Assembly (NCBI RefSeq): GCF_005771435.1
Contig: NZ_VANI01000005.1
Span: 62,001 to 126,000, forward strand
Direction of reading: 5' to 3'
DNA length: 64,000 nt
DNA from: Microbulbifer harenosus
GTDB lineage: Bacteria > Pseudomonadota > Gammaproteobacteria > Pseudomonadales > Cellvibrionaceae
The notes under the pieces are model-generated. The model had not been told where the DNA came from. It saw only the letters and a list, made by a program, of their open reading frames with translations, and did no database searches. The translations under genes and the position numbers were made by a program. Positions 24,926 through 35,713 of this stretch are shown here, in pieces; the first letter of the stretch is position 1, and each line of letters opens with the position of its first letter.

Positions 24926-25080
24926 TGTAGGAGCCTGCCTGCAGGGCTGAGATGAGCGTTAAGCGAGCACTGCTCGCTGTTCATTTCAGCGACCGGCCAT
25001 GGATGGCCGGGCCGGACGCTGCTCCAGGGATGGCTGCTTGGCACCAAGCCTGGAAGTTCGCCTGCAGGCAGGCTCCTACA
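24926..25080. repeat. Repeat family A, long form, copy 2, between lolC and lolD
   Basis: A 155-base element with TGTAGGAGCCTGC ends and inner palindromes. It is the reverse complement of 19961-20116 with scattered base changes. It lies in the lolC-lolD gap, 10 bases after lolC and 24 bases before the lolD start, so its RNA hairpin sits inside the operon. Confidence 0.9.
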
Positions 25081-25090
25081 ACAGTGTTGG

Positions 25091-26332
25091 TTATTCGTAT
25101 CGCAGTGCTTCGGCGGGCGCGATCTGCGCCGCGCGCCAGGCCGGGAACAGGGTCGCTAGCAGACTCATGATGATCGCGGCGCTAAGAACCATCACCGCAT
25201 CAGCGGCGCGGAATTCCGACGGCAGGAAGCTGACGAAAAACACCCGCGGATCAAAAATCTTTGCACCCACCACATGCTCGATCCAGGACACCAGATCGGT
25301 GAGGTTCAGCGCAATCAGCGTGCCGAGAAGGCCGCCAGTCACCGCGCCGATAATGCCAATCGCACTGCCCTGCACCACAAACACCGCCATGATCTGACGG
25401 GAAGTGAGCCCGAGAGTGCGCAGCACGGCGATGTCCGAGCGCTTGTCCGCCACCATCAGCACCAGCGCGGACACAATATTGAACGCCGCCACCGCCACAA
25501 TGATCATCAGCATTAAGGTGACGACAGTTTTCTCCATTTTCACCGCCTGGAACAGGCTGCCCTGGGAGTGGCTCCAATCCTCGCCGGTAAATCCCTCTCC
25601 CAGCGAAGCGGCATAACCTTCGACAACGCCGAGGGCGTTGTTCATATCGTCAAACTTGAGCTGCAGCCCCTGCACCTTGTCGGGCATGCGCAGCAGGCGC
25701 GCGGCGTCGTCCAGGTGCATAAGCGCCATGTTCTGGTCCACCTGCGCGCCCACGGAAAATACCCCGGCCACGGTAAAACGCTTGGTGCGGGGAAAGATGC
25801 CGGCAGGCGTTATGGTCACTTCCGGCAGGGTGAGAATCACGCTGTCACCGGGGATAACGCCCAGCTGGCGGGCGAGAATACGTCCGAGGACGATGTGGTA
25901 ACTGCGCGGTTCCAGCCCGTCGAGGCTGCCCATCAGCATATGTTCACCCACGGCCGACACTTCCCGCAGGGCCACTGGATCAACCCCCTGGAACTCCACA
26001 CCCTGGGATTGATTGTTGGCACCGAGCAGTGCAAAACCGCGCACAAAGGGGCTCGCGGCGAGTACATGGGGTTGCTCGCGCAGGCTGCCCGCGACGGCAG
26101 GCCAATCCTCGAGGCCCTCTTTTTTCTCCACAAAGCCGTGCGGCACCACGGACAGGATGCGGGTCTTCAGTTCGCGATCGAAACCGTTCATCACCGAAGT
26201 GACCACGATCAACGCCAAAACGCCCAGCGCCATACCCAGCAGAGAGAAGCCATTAATAAAGGAAATGAATTGCTGCCGTCGGCGGGCGGCCACGTAGCGC
26301 AGGCCGATGTAGAGGGGAACTGGTTTTATCAT
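25091..26332 (-). CDS. lolC: Lipoprotein-releasing ABC transporter permease LolC
   Basis: A 413-residue FtsX-type permease, paralogue of the LolE protein encoded downstream. It opens KPVPLYIGLRYVAARRRQQF, followed by a membrane segment (ISFINGFSLLGMALGVLALI), the [17 protein letters not shown] block, a periplasmic domain and three membrane segments in the last third. It is the first gene of lolC-lolD-lolE. An unusual feature is the repeat element that separates it from lolD, since lol operons are usually tight. Confidence 0.93.
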   Translation of the reverse strand: MIKPVPLYIGLRYVAARRRQQFISFINGFSLLGMALGVLALIVVTSVMNGFDRELKTRILSVVPHGFVEKKEGLEDWPAVAGSLREQPHVLAASPFVRGFALLGANNQSQGVEFQGVDPVALREVSAVGEHMLMGSLDGLEPRSYHIVLGRILARQLGVIPGDSVILTLPEVTITPAGIFPRTKRFTVAGVFSVGAQVDQNMALMHLDDAARLLRMPDKVQGLQLKFDDMNNALGVVEGYAASLGEGFTGEDWSHSQGSLFQAVKMEKTVVTLMLMIIVAVAAFNIVSALVLMVADKRSDIAVLRTLGLTSRQIMAVFVVQGSAIGIIGAVTGGLLGTLIALNLTDLVSWIEHVVGAKIFDPRVFFVSFLPSEFRAADAVMVLSAAIIMSLLATLFPAWRAAQIAPAEALRYE

Positions 26333-26417
26333 GGGGCTGATTTAAGCGGAAAAACGCCAAGAAATCCAAGTATTTACGTGCACTGCCGGCACAAACTGCT
26401 GCATTCGACCACAACGG

Positions 26418-28049
26418 TCAACGCGGATTCCATTTGAGCAGCTTTTCATTCAACAACTTGAGCTTTGCCTCGTCCCACCCCGGAGGTGCCACCAGTTGGT
26501 GCCAGGCGTGCACGTAATCCGCCGGTGCATAACTGTGGCCAAAGCCCATTGGCGCAATCCCAGCGTGCATGTCCATTGCCAGTTGCAGCATGGTGACAAT
26601 GGGATACCACTGCAGGTCCGGCGATACATCCGGGGCGCGCGGCGCTTTCATCCACGCCGGCATCCGGTAGGCCGCCTCCGGCTCGAAGAACACGATCGGG
26701 TCACTGCCGTGTTGCAGGTAGGCGAGACGGAAATTCCCCCACGCCGCACTGCCCTTCTCGTAGCCACCAAAGTGGTTGCCGAAGCGCACCACGGCGCCAT
26801 CGCGGAACTCGGGCAGCCAGGCCGGCGAGCCCGGATCCCGGTCTGCGGTAACCTCGCGCCAGGTGTCGCTGCGGAATGGTGGGCCGACCCACAGAGCGCC
26901 GTGAAATGGGTCGTTGATGATGTCGTAGAAATCAAAGGAGCGATCGGAGTTGAGCGCGCCAAGGCTCAGCCCGAACAGGTACAGTCTGGGCCTGGTGTCG
27001 TGCGGCAACCCGCTCCAGTGGCCGTAAACAGTACGAAATAGCGCCTGGGCGGTCTCGCGACCATACGCGTCCTCGGTCATCAGCGCGATCGGGCTCGGCA
27101 GATACGAGTACTGCGCGGCAACGCTGGCAACATCGCCACGCAATAGATATTCAATGGAGTTGATAGCGCCTGGATCTACCCATCCGGTGCCCGTCGGTGT
27201 AATCAGGATCAGATAGGGGCGTTCGAAACCTCCCACACGCAGCAATTCTTTCAGCGCCAGCTCTGCACGCTCCGTCGGTGTTTCCGCGGCATTCAACCCG
27301 ACATACACGCGTATCGGGTCTTTTGCGCTGCCGGTCACTTCCGCGATGTCGCCGGCTTTGGGGCCGAGCGCGATATAGCGTCGCCCCTGATGGCCCATAT
27401 CCTCCCAACGGACCAGGGACTTTGCGCTGCCCGGTGTCATCGGGTCGGTAGGTTCGGGCATGTCCGGCGCTATGCGGGCATCGAGCTGCTGATAAATTCG
27501 GTCCACGCGCTTTAACGCCGCGGTGAGAATGACATCGTTAAACGCCGACCAGAACAGAACAATGGCGGCAATCAGACCCAGCACCATTGAGATGCGGCGA
27601 GGCGCGCGCCGCTCCAGCTTGCTCGACAGGAAATAATAGAGGCGCCGGAACAGCTTGGCGATGGCGACAAGTACCAGAAACACCAGAAGTGCCACTACGG
27701 CGACCGTGAACGGGCGCACCCCGGGTGCATCTTCCAGCCCCATCAGCGAGCGCACGGTGTTCTGCCAATTGGCGGCATTCCACAGAAACAGCACCGCCAG
27801 CAAGGCACAGAAGCTCCCGGTGACCCAGCGCAGGATACGGCTGGCCCGCGCCCCGGCGGATGGCAGCTCAAAAAACCTCCACAGCCAGTGCAGGAATACC
27901 CCCACCCCGTAACCGGCCGCGAGAGAGACGCCGGAGATAACCCCCTGAACCACCCCCTCGCGAGGAATCAGCGAAGGAGTCAGGGACAGGGCGAAGAAGA
28001 TCGTCGCAACCAGCAGCCCTGCTGTAGAAAAGAAATGAGTAAGCCGCAT
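26418..28049 (-). CDS. Membrane-anchored alpha/beta-hydrolase family protein
   Basis: A 543-residue protein of the bacterial Abhydrolase_9 type. Four membrane segments fill the first 165 residues (near 10-30, 38-58, 75-95 and 110-130). The remainder is an alpha/beta-hydrolase domain with a nucleophile elbow GLSLGA and a later conserved FGNHFGGYEKGSAAWGNFR block. Such proteins are found in actinobacteria and proteobacteria, and their substrates are not established. The gene is not tightly linked to neighbours; lolC starts 85 bases downstream. Confidence 0.82.
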   Translation of the reverse strand: MRLTHFFSTAGLLVATIFFALSLTPSLIPREGVVQGVISGVSLAAGYGVGVFLHWLWRFFELPSAGARASRILRWVTGSFCALLAVLFLWNAANWQNTVRSLMGLEDAPGVRPFTVAVVALLVFLVLVAIAKLFRRLYYFLSSKLERRAPRRISMVLGLIAAIVLFWSAFNDVILTAALKRVDRIYQQLDARIAPDMPEPTDPMTPGSAKSLVRWEDMGHQGRRYIALGPKAGDIAEVTGSAKDPIRVYVGLNAAETPTERAELALKELLRVGGFERPYLILITPTGTGWVDPGAINSIEYLLRGDVASVAAQYSYLPSPIALMTEDAYGRETAQALFRTVYGHWSGLPHDTRPRLYLFGLSLGALNSDRSFDFYDIINDPFHGALWVGPPFRSDTWREVTADRDPGSPAWLPEFRDGAVVRFGNHFGGYEKGSAAWGNFRLAYLQHGSDPIVFFEPEAAYRMPAWMKAPRAPDVSPDLQWYPIVTMLQLAMDMHAGIAPMGFGHSYAPADYVHAWHQLVAPPGWDEAKLKLLNEKLLKWNPR

Positions 28050-28239
28050 TCGTGACTGCCCGATGAGTCAAGTTCGAATTTCAGCCTAGCACATGCCCGG
28101 CGAGCGGCACTGGCCGCGACCCGCGCACCGCAGCCTTGTGTCGGCCCAGGGAAAGGAAAAACGTGAAGAATGCCCCGTGTTTCGGCAAAATATCTGCTTT
28201 AATGCCCCGCAACACGAATAAATCAATGGGAGAGCCCAC

Positions 28240-28539
28240 ATGTTCTCAACCTCCATCCTGCGCAACCTCACATTGGCCGGCCTCGTCGGCATCGCTATTT
28301 CCGCCTCAGTCGCTCAGGCTGAAACGATCGAAGTGCCCGTTGGCAGCCAGGGGCAAGTCGCCGAGGCAACCCATCTGCGCGGCAAGAAGCAGGATCAGGT
28401 GACCCAGGAACTGGGCGAGCCTCTCAACATCCAGGGCCCGGTCGGAGTGCCCGCAATTTCACGCTGGGAGTACGGCGCTTTCTATGTTTACTTCGAGAAC
28501 GACCGGGTTCTGCACACCGTCGCCAAACACCAGGGCTGA
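28240..28539 (+). CDS. Small periplasmic protein with a BamE-like fold pattern
   Basis: A 99-residue secreted protein. The signal peptide ends SVAQA near residue 26. The mature part has a short helix region (KKQDQVTQELGEP) followed by WEYGAFYVYFENDRVLHTV, the pattern of SmpA/OmlA (BamE)-like domains, where a helix pair precedes a small sheet. There is no lipobox, so it should be soluble in the periplasm. A good Shine-Dalgarno (GGGAG) precedes the ATG. Function is unknown; the next small secreted gene follows within 46 bases, so the two may be one unit. Confidence 0.75.
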   Translation: MFSTSILRNLTLAGLVGIAISASVAQAETIEVPVGSQGQVAEATHLRGKKQDQVTQELGEPLNIQGPVGVPAISRWEYGAFYVYFENDRVLHTVAKHQG

Positions 28540-28585
28540 GCCCGGGCCGGAAACCACTTTTCAGTAACCTCTCAGGGATGAAGTC

Positions 28586-28942
28586 ATGACCACTGTTCGC
28601 GCGTTTCAAACAATTTCATTTTGCTGCCTGCTGCTGACCGGGGGCGCCGTATTCGCCCAGACACCAGTCGACCCAATGGGCGGCATGGGTGAAAAACTGG
28701 CCAAACTGGGCGGTCAAATGCATGTCGCAGCCAAAAAATGTGGCGGTTACACGGAAGAGCAGCTTGAAAAGATGAAAGCGGAACAGCGCAAGAACTCCGC
28801 CAATCTCGCCATGACGGAAGAGGCCTTCGACAAAGCCTTTGCCGAAGGTGAACGCCTGCTGGAAGAGCGATGGAAAAACATGAGCAGCGCCGAACGCGCC
28901 GCCGCCTGTGAGGAAATGAAGTCGGTCCCCGACGGGATGTAA
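28586..28942 (+). CDS. Small secreted helical protein, unknown function
   Basis: A 118-residue protein with a signal peptide ending VFAQT near residue 25. The mature part is helical and rich in Lys, Glu and Met (EEQLEKMKAEQRKNSANLAM), with two cysteines, one in AAKKCGG and one in AAACEEM, that could form a disulphide. I recognise no family. A GGGATGAAG stretch precedes the ATG. It follows the BamE-like gene in the same direction, with no terminator seen in between. Confidence 0.65.
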   Translation: MTTVRAFQTISFCCLLLTGGAVFAQTPVDPMGGMGEKLAKLGGQMHVAAKKCGGYTEEQLEKMKAEQRKNSANLAMTEEAFDKAFAEGERLLEERWKNMSSAERAAACEEMKSVPDGM

Positions 28943-29034
28943 TCCAGTCAGTATCTGACCACCAATACGCCCACCGCCTGGTGGGCTACTTCGCAGAACG
29001 CATTTCAGCGGGAGCGCATTATTGATGTTCCGTG

Positions 29035-29502
29035 TCAGTAGAGATAGGTCGCGGTGCCGGTAGCGATCAGCTCGTCTGCATCGTTGTGCAGCTCCATGCG
29101 CGTCACCACCAGCTTGTTCCCTACCCTCAGCACAGAGCCGCCACAGACAAAACTCTCGCCCCGCCCGGGCTTTAAATAATCTACTCGCATATCCACCGTA
29201 CCCAGACGGGTGAGGCGCTGGATTTTTTCTTCCCAGTCAATCGCGCCACCCATACGCTGGTAGGCCGCGACCATCGCGGTGAAACCGCCGACCTGGTCCA
29301 GCGCGGTGGCGATCACGCCACCGTGGAGAATATTGTGGAAATGATTGCCGATCAGCTGTGGCTTGCGCACAAACTTGGCGGACAGCGTCTGCTGTTCGAA
29401 ATCGACCTCGTGCAGCTTGAGGCCGATTTCGCGCACAAAGGGTACGCCTTCAAAGACGCCCTCGATCAACTGGAAAAATTCGCTATACGAAGGTTCCGTC
29501 AC
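29035..29502 (-). CDS. PaaI-type hotdog thioesterase
   Basis: A 155-residue hotdog-fold protein likely to hydrolyse acyl-CoA thioesters. The family signature is visible as [21 protein letters not shown], with the catalytic Asp in ALDQ, and a later [18 protein letters not shown] strand block. The substrate cannot be read from sequence. Its start overlaps the sthA stop by four bases, so it is translated together with the transhydrogenase. Confidence 0.85.
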   Translation of the reverse strand: MTEPSYSEFFQLIEGVFEGVPFVREIGLKLHEVDFEQQTLSAKFVRKPQLIGNHFHNILHGGVIATALDQVGGFTAMVAAYQRMGGAIDWEEKIQRLTRLGTVDMRVDYLKPGRGESFVCGGSVLRVGNKLVVTRMELHNDADELIATGTATYLY

Positions 29503-30896
29503 AGTCGGGTTACCCGATTGAGGCCATCCAGGGCGGCACTGCGATAGGCCTCGGCCATGGTGGGATAGTTGAACGTGGTATTGACGAAATAATCTATTCG
29601 GTTATTCGGCGCCGGCTGTTTCATGATCGCCTGACCGATATGCACAATCTCCGCCGCTTCCGCACCAAAACAGTGGATGCCGAGAATTTCACGGGTTTCG
29701 ATGTGGAACAGAATTTTCAGCATACCTACACGCTCGCCGGAAATCTGCGCGCGCGCGGTGTGTTTGAACAGTGCACGGCCCACTTCGTAAGGCACCTTGG
29801 CATTGGTGAGTTCGCTTTCCGTTTTACCCACGGAGGAAATTTCCGGGAGGGTATAAATACCCGTCGGCGCGTCCTCAATAACACGGTGGTCGCGCCCGGC
29901 AATGGCATCTGCGGCAGCGCGCCCCTGGTCATAGGAAGCGCTGGCGAGGCTTGGCCAGCCGATGACATCGCCCACGGCAAAAATATTTTCCACCGCAGTG
30001 CAGTAGTGATCGTCCACCGCCAACTGGCCGCGATGGTTGGCTTCAAGACCGACATGTTCCAGGCCGAGGGAGCCGGTGTTACCAGAGCGGCCGTTACACC
30101 AGAGCAGCGCGTCCGCGGAAATCCGCTTGCCGGATTGCATCTCCATGGTCACACCGCGATTTGTGCCGGTTACCTTGGCGTACTCCTCTCTATGACGTAC
30201 GGTCACGCCCATATCCCGCAGATGGTAGCTGAGGGCATCGGAAATCTCGTCGTCGAGAAATTCCAGCAGGTGGTTGCGGCTGTTGATCAGGTCCACCTTC
30301 ATACCGAGGGCGGCAAAAATGGACGCGTACTCGCAGCCGATAACACCGGCACCGTAGATGATGATGGACTGCGGCGTGTGCGCCATATCCAGAATGGTGT
30401 CGCTGTCGTAGACCCGCGGGTGGTTGAAATCCACATCCGCCGGGCGGTATGGACGCGAGCCAGTGGCGATAACAAATTTTTCCGCGCTTATGATTTCACG
30501 CGCGCCGTCTGCCAGCTGCACCACAACGTTGTTGGCGTCTTTGAACTGGGCATCACCAACGACAAGATCCACGCGATTGCGCGCGTAGAAACTGGTGTGC
30601 ATTTCCACCTGGTAGGAAATCACCTTATTGACGGTTTGCATGACTTCCGGAAACGTCAGGCGGCGCGGCTCGCCCAAAGCGCGAAACACGGGCTGTGTGT
30701 TGTAGCGCATTAGCTGCTTTACCGAGTGGCGCAGAGCCTTGGAGGGAATGGTGCCCTTGTGGGTGCAGTTCCCGCCCACTGAAGGGCTGCGCTCAATCAC
30801 CGCGACACGCAGGCCTTTCTTGGCCGCGCTCATGGCTGCAGCCTCCCCCGCGGGGCCCGAGCCGATTACTACCAGGTCGTACTTGGAGTTTGCCAT
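29499..30896 (-). CDS. sthA: Soluble pyridine nucleotide transhydrogenase SthA
   Basis: A 465-residue FAD flavoprotein of the disulphide-reductase family that exchanges hydride between NADPH and NAD+ and balances the two pools. The FAD motif [19 protein letters not shown] opens the protein, [17 protein letters not shown] follows, and the NAD(P) motif is [18 protein letters not shown]. The single cysteine in place of the CxxxxC pair is characteristic of Sth rather than lipoamide dehydrogenase. It lies next to the nqr operon as in Pseudomonas, and overlaps the thioesterase gene. Confidence 0.95.
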   Translation of the reverse strand: MANSKYDLVVIGSGPAGEAAAMSAAKKGLRVAVIERSPSVGGNCTHKGTIPSKALRHSVKQLMRYNTQPVFRALGEPRRLTFPEVMQTVNKVISYQVEMHTSFYARNRVDLVVGDAQFKDANNVVVQLADGAREIISAEKFVIATGSRPYRPADVDFNHPRVYDSDTILDMAHTPQSIIIYGAGVIGCEYASIFAALGMKVDLINSRNHLLEFLDDEISDALSYHLRDMGVTVRHREEYAKVTGTNRGVTMEMQSGKRISADALLWCNGRSGNTGSLGLEHVGLEANHRGQLAVDDHYCTAVENIFAVGDVIGWPSLASASYDQGRAAADAIAGRDHRVIEDAPTGIYTLPEISSVGKTESELTNAKVPYEVGRALFKHTARAQISGERVGMLKILFHIETREILGIHCFGAEAAEIVHIGQAIMKQPAPNNRIDYFVNTTFNYPTMAEAYRSAALDGLNRVTRL

Positions 30897-31033
30897 TTAT
30901 CTTCTGTCTTTTCTTTTATCGGTAATTCAACAAGGCGCGGTGCCACCAACAGCGCGCTCACTACTCAAAAGGGCACTTGTAAAAGAGTACTGCGTGCGCC
31001 TGGCGGCGCCCGGCGGTGCCCAGAGATACTTTC

Positions 31034-31300
31034 TCAGGATTCTTTGCGGCTGCTCTTGCTCGCATCGTAGGCAAGATCGCTGCCCGCAGCCTCCTTCGCC
31101 AGTGCGGCCTGGCGCTGGCGCTCCTGCTCCTTCTCACACTCCTGATCGTCACCACCGCAGATGTCGCAGTCTTTCTTCATGCCGATTTTGTTCAGGCCGC
31201 CGCAGGAACCCTTGAGCGGCTTGTTCTGGACTATCGCGCCGAGGGCCATGCCTGCCACGATAAGTATCATCGCAATGAACGCAAGAATATAAATAGTCAC
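31034..31300 (-). CDS. nqrM: Na+-NQR maturation protein NqrM
   Basis: An 88-residue single-span membrane protein (membrane segment near residues 5-25) needed to mature the sodium-pumping NADH dehydrogenase, probably by delivering iron to the NqrD/NqrE site. The four-cysteine pattern GSCGG...KKDCDICGG is diagnostic. A charged tail follows (ECEKEQERQRQ). It closes the nqrABCDEF-apbE-nqrM run, and its ATG lies two bases after the apbE stop, so it is co-translated with apbE. Confidence 0.93.
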   Translation of the reverse strand: MTIYILAFIAMILIVAGMALGAIVQNKPLKGSCGGLNKIGMKKDCDICGGDDQECEKEQERQRQAALAKEAAGSDLAYDASKSSRKES

Positions 31301-31302
31301 GG

Positions 31303-32328
31303 TTACCTCCCCTGACGTTCAAGATAGGGCTGGAACGCACTGCTGGCGCGCTCTTCAAACCCGGTATCGGTTTTTACCAGCAGAAAAACCGCGAGCTGCT
31401 GTTCTTCCGCTAATGTTAACGCCGCCTCGGCACCCATCACATTCAGCGCGGTGGCGAAGCCATCGGCCTCGGCGCAGGTATCGGCAATGACGGTGACCGA
31501 TGCGAGCCTGTGCTCCACCGGGCGGCCAGTGCGCGGGTCGATGGTGTGCGCGTAGCGCTTGCCGTCGCGCTCGTAATAATTGCGGTAGTCGCCGGAAGTG
31601 GCAATGCCTTTGCCGGTTACCTGAATCGGTTCCTGTACCACCTGCCCCGCGCTGGGCCGCTCGATACCAACACGCCAGACCGCTCCCCTGGGGTTAACAC
31701 CCGCCGTACGCAGTTCACCGCCCACTTCCACCAGGTAATTGGCAATTCCCCTGGCTTCCAGCAGGTCGGCCACACGGTCGACGCCATGCCCCTTGGCAAT
31801 CGCGGACAAATCAACCTTGACCGGCCGGGTTTTACTGAGGTGTCGACCATCGAGCAGCAGTGCATCGGAGCCGATCACTTGCTTCAGCGCTTCAATATCG
31901 CTGTCTGCGGGAATTTTTTCTGGTTCTGGCAGTGGGCCGAAACCCCACAGGTTGACCAGCGGACCGACGGTAACGTCAAAGGCGCCGCCACTGCGGCGGT
32001 AGATATCCAGCGAGCGCGCGATGACATCCGCGAGATGAGCGGAAACCTCCACTGCCGCTCCCACCGGTGCGTCGTTAAAACGCATCAGCTCCGAATCGGG
32101 AATGTAGGTAGACATCTCCTGGTTGACCGCCGCCAGCTCTGCGTCGATCGCGGATTGCAATTCGGCCCTGATCACGGTCCGCGGCACATCCGTTACCGTG
32201 ATGTGGTAAGCGGTGCCCATGGTGGGACCAGACAGTTTCCAGGTGGTTTTCTCCGGCGCACAGGATGCCAGAACCACCAGAGCGAGGATAAAGATAACCC
32301 GCAGAGCGCGGTTAAACCCGGAAGCCAC
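31303..32328 (-). CDS. apbE: FAD:protein FMN transferase ApbE
   Basis: A lipoprotein flavin transferase that attaches FMN to threonine in the SGAT/TGAT motifs of NqrB and NqrC. The family blocks are GPTMGTAYHITV at the start, a DLSAIAKGHGVDRVAD active-site stretch and YAHTIDPRTGRPVEH with metal ligands. I chose the GTG at 32328 because it gives a compact lipoprotein signal (ASGFNRALRVIFILALVVL, then ASC). An ATG at 32391 also stays in frame, but it would place a strong terminator hairpin inside the coding region. No clear Shine-Dalgarno precedes the GTG, so the start is uncertain. The gene lies 69 bases from the nqrF stop. Confidence 0.9.
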   Translation of the reverse strand: MASGFNRALRVIFILALVVLASCAPEKTTWKLSGPTMGTAYHITVTDVPRTVIRAELQSAIDAELAAVNQEMSTYIPDSELMRFNDAPVGAAVEVSAHLADVIARSLDIYRRSGGAFDVTVGPLVNLWGFGPLPEPEKIPADSDIEALKQVIGSDALLLDGRHLSKTRPVKVDLSAIAKGHGVDRVADLLEARGIANYLVEVGGELRTAGVNPRGAVWRVGIERPSAGQVVQEPIQVTGKGIATSGDYRNYYERDGKRYAHTIDPRTGRPVEHRLASVTVIADTCAEADGFATALNVMGAEAALTLAEEQQLAVFLLVKTDTGFEERASSAFQPYLERQGR

Positions 32329-32330
32329 AA

Positions 32331-32367
32331 ACAAAAACAGGGCCGAATACAGCGGCCCTGTTTTTGT
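32331..32367 (-). terminator. Strong terminator-like hairpin between nqrF and apbE
   Basis: A perfect 15-base-pair stem (ACAAAAACAGGGCCG and its inverse) with a seven-base loop carries a run of five T on each strand. It lies 31 bases after the nqrF stop and just before the preferred apbE start. It could reduce transcription of apbE and nqrM relative to the nqr structural genes. Confidence 0.85.
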
Positions 32368-32397
32368 GGAAGCGTAAGCAATTCCATTCATGCGCGA

Positions 32398-33624
32398 TCA
32401 GCCACCGAAGTCGTCGAGCAGGATGTTTTCATCCTCTACGCCGAGGTTCTTCAGCATATTGATCACCGCCGCGTTCATCATGGGCGGCCCACACATGTAG
32501 TACTCACAGTCTTCCGGCGCCGGGTGGTCCTTCAGATAGTTTTCGTACACCACGTTGTGGATGAAGCCGGTGTATCCGGTCCAGTTGTCTTCCGGCTGCG
32601 GATCAGACAGCGCGATGTGCCACTGGAAGTTATCGAACTCTTCCTGAAGACCGTTGTAGTCGTCCTCGTAGAACATCTCACGCAGAGAGCGCGCACCGTA
32701 CCAGAAGCTGATCTTGCGCTTGCTGTGCAGACGCTTCAGCTGGTCGAAAATGTGCGAGCGCATCGGCGCCATACCGGCACCACCACCGATGAAGACCATT
32801 TCGTTGTCGGTATCCTTGGCGAAGAATTCACCGAAGGGACCGTACACGCGCATTTTGTCGCCCGGCTTCAGGTTGAAGACATAGGAAGACATCTGGCCCG
32901 GGGGAATACCCTCGGTGCGCGGCGGCGGTGTGGCGATACGGATATTGAACTTAACCACGCCCTTCTCTTCCGGGTAGTTGGCCATGGAATAGGCGCGCAC
33001 TACCGGCTCGGTCACCTTGGACTCCAGCTTGAAGAAGCCGAAGTGTTCCCAGTCACCGCGATATTCCGGCTGGATATCGAAGTCGGAGAATTTCACGTGG
33101 TGGGGCGGCGCTTCCAGCTGGACGTAACCGCCCGCGCGGAAGTCCACGTTCTCGCCTTCCGGCAGTTTCAGAGTCAGCTCTTTGATGAACGTAGCCACGT
33201 TGGGGTTGGATTCCACAGTGCATTCCCACTGCTTCACACCGAACACCTCTTCCGGCACTTCGATCTTCATGTCCTGCTTGACGGAAACCTGACAGGACAG
33301 ACGCTTGCCCTGCTTGGCTTCACGCGGGGTGAAGTGCGCAGCCTCGGTGGGCAGCATATCGCCACCACCTTCGAGCACTTTACACACGCACTGCGCGCAG
33401 CTGCCGCCGCCGCCACAGGCAGAAGCCAGGAACAGGTTGTTGGCCGCCAGGGTTTGCAGAAGCTTGCCGCCGGCCGGCACGGTGAGGGTTTTCTCACCGT
33501 TAACCAGGATGTTGACGTCACCGGTGTTCACCAGGCGCGAACGGGCAACCAGGATGATGGCTACCAGCGCGAGCACGATGACGGTGAACATGCCAACGCC
33601 AAAATAAATGTCCATTAATTCCAT
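32398..33624 (-). CDS. nqrF: Na+-NQR subunit F, NADH:quinone reductase flavoprotein
   Basis: A 408-residue subunit that takes electrons from NADH and passes them by FAD and a 2Fe-2S centre into the pump. One N-terminal membrane helix ([15 protein letters not shown]) is followed by a ferredoxin domain with the cluster ligands in [10 protein letters not shown] and LSCQ. The FAD site is in RAYSMANYP, and the NADH-binding [12 protein letters not shown] with C-terminal YYMCGPPMM follows. The start has GGGGAGG nine bases upstream. It is the last structural gene of the nqr operon. Confidence 0.97.
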   Translation of the reverse strand: MELMDIYFGVGMFTVIVLALVAIILVARSRLVNTGDVNILVNGEKTLTVPAGGKLLQTLAANNLFLASACGGGGSCAQCVCKVLEGGGDMLPTEAAHFTPREAKQGKRLSCQVSVKQDMKIEVPEEVFGVKQWECTVESNPNVATFIKELTLKLPEGENVDFRAGGYVQLEAPPHHVKFSDFDIQPEYRGDWEHFGFFKLESKVTEPVVRAYSMANYPEEKGVVKFNIRIATPPPRTEGIPPGQMSSYVFNLKPGDKMRVYGPFGEFFAKDTDNEMVFIGGGAGMAPMRSHIFDQLKRLHSKRKISFWYGARSLREMFYEDDYNGLQEEFDNFQWHIALSDPQPEDNWTGYTGFIHNVVYENYLKDHPAPEDCEYYMCGPPMMNAAVINMLKNLGVEDENILLDDFGG

Positions 33625-33642
33625 ACTATTCGACCTCCCCGC

Positions 33643-34251
<609 letters not shown>

Positions 34252-34254
34252 CTA

Positions 34255-34929
<675 letters not shown>

Positions 34930-34930
34930 C

Positions 34931-35713
34931 TCACGCCTCCCCTGCTTTCAGGTTTTTCAGGAAGGGACCAAATCCCTGGCTGCCGAGCCAGAAATTGATC
35001 AGGTTGTTGACGCCGCGGCTGGTCAGGGTAGCGCCGGACAGACCGTCAACCTGGTGCACCGCATTGGCGCCGCTCGGATCGACACTGCCCTTGATTACAT
35101 GGATATCCACATCGCCTTCAGCGTTGAATACCTGCTTGCCTTCCCACTGGGCTTTCCAGCGCGGGTTGTCTACTTCGCCACCCAGTCCGGGGGTTTCCTT
35201 GTGCTCGTAGAAACCGAGACCGGCTACGGTTTTCAGATCGTTCTCCAGAGCGAGGAAGCCATACATCTGGCCCCACAGACCGGAACCGCGAACCGGCAGG
35301 ATGATGCGCTGCAACTCACCATTCTTCTCCACCAGGTACACCTCTTTGGTGTTTTCCCGGCGGATGATGCGAGCGGTATCCTCTTCCGCCGGCAGCTTAC
35401 CGCTGGCGTCGGGGATCTTCGCCGCGGCGCGGCCACTGCCACCCGCCGGCGCTTCATCGGTGAATTTGCCGGTGCTCAGATCAACATACTTGATCGTCAC
35501 CGCTTCGAACGCTTCTTCGATCGCTTTGGCGTTGCGCTGATCGGCGTCGATCAGGCCACCGGCCATCAGTACGTTGCGTTTTCTGTCCAGTGCCGCATTC
35601 GCTTCCTGCTTGGGCTTGAGTACCACGGCCGCGGTGGAGACCACCACGGAACAGACGATACATAGCACCAGTGCGACCAGCAGAGTACCTTTTACAGAAT
35701 CTTTATTAGCCAC
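34931..35713 (-). CDS. nqrC: Na+-NQR subunit C
   Basis: A 260-residue periplasm-facing subunit with one N-terminal membrane helix ([20 protein letters not shown]) and a covalently bound FMN. The flavin attachment site is [12 protein letters not shown] near the C-terminus, the target of ApbE. I place the start at GTG 35713 because GGAGG lies seven bases before it and the result matches the family opening; an ATG at 35758 lies well inside nqrB. The start overlaps the nqrB end by eight bases. Confidence 0.95.
   Translation of the reverse strand: MANKDSVKGTLLVALVLCIVCSVVVSTAAVVLKPKQEANAALDRKRNVLMAGGLIDADQRNAKAIEEAFEAVTIKYVDLSTGKFTDEAPAGGSGRAAAKIPDASGKLPAEEDTARIIRRENTKEVYLVEKNGELQRIILPVRGSGLWGQMYGFLALENDLKTVAGLGFYEHKETPGLGGEVDNPRWKAQWEGKQVFNAEGDVDIHVIKGSVDPSGANAVHQVDGLSGATLTSRGVNNLINFWLGSQGFGPFLKNLKAGEA

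Noticed and set aside
31510-33618. Open frame of about 700 codons on the plus strand
   Set aside because: It is antisense to apbE and nqrF, and its translation resembles no family.
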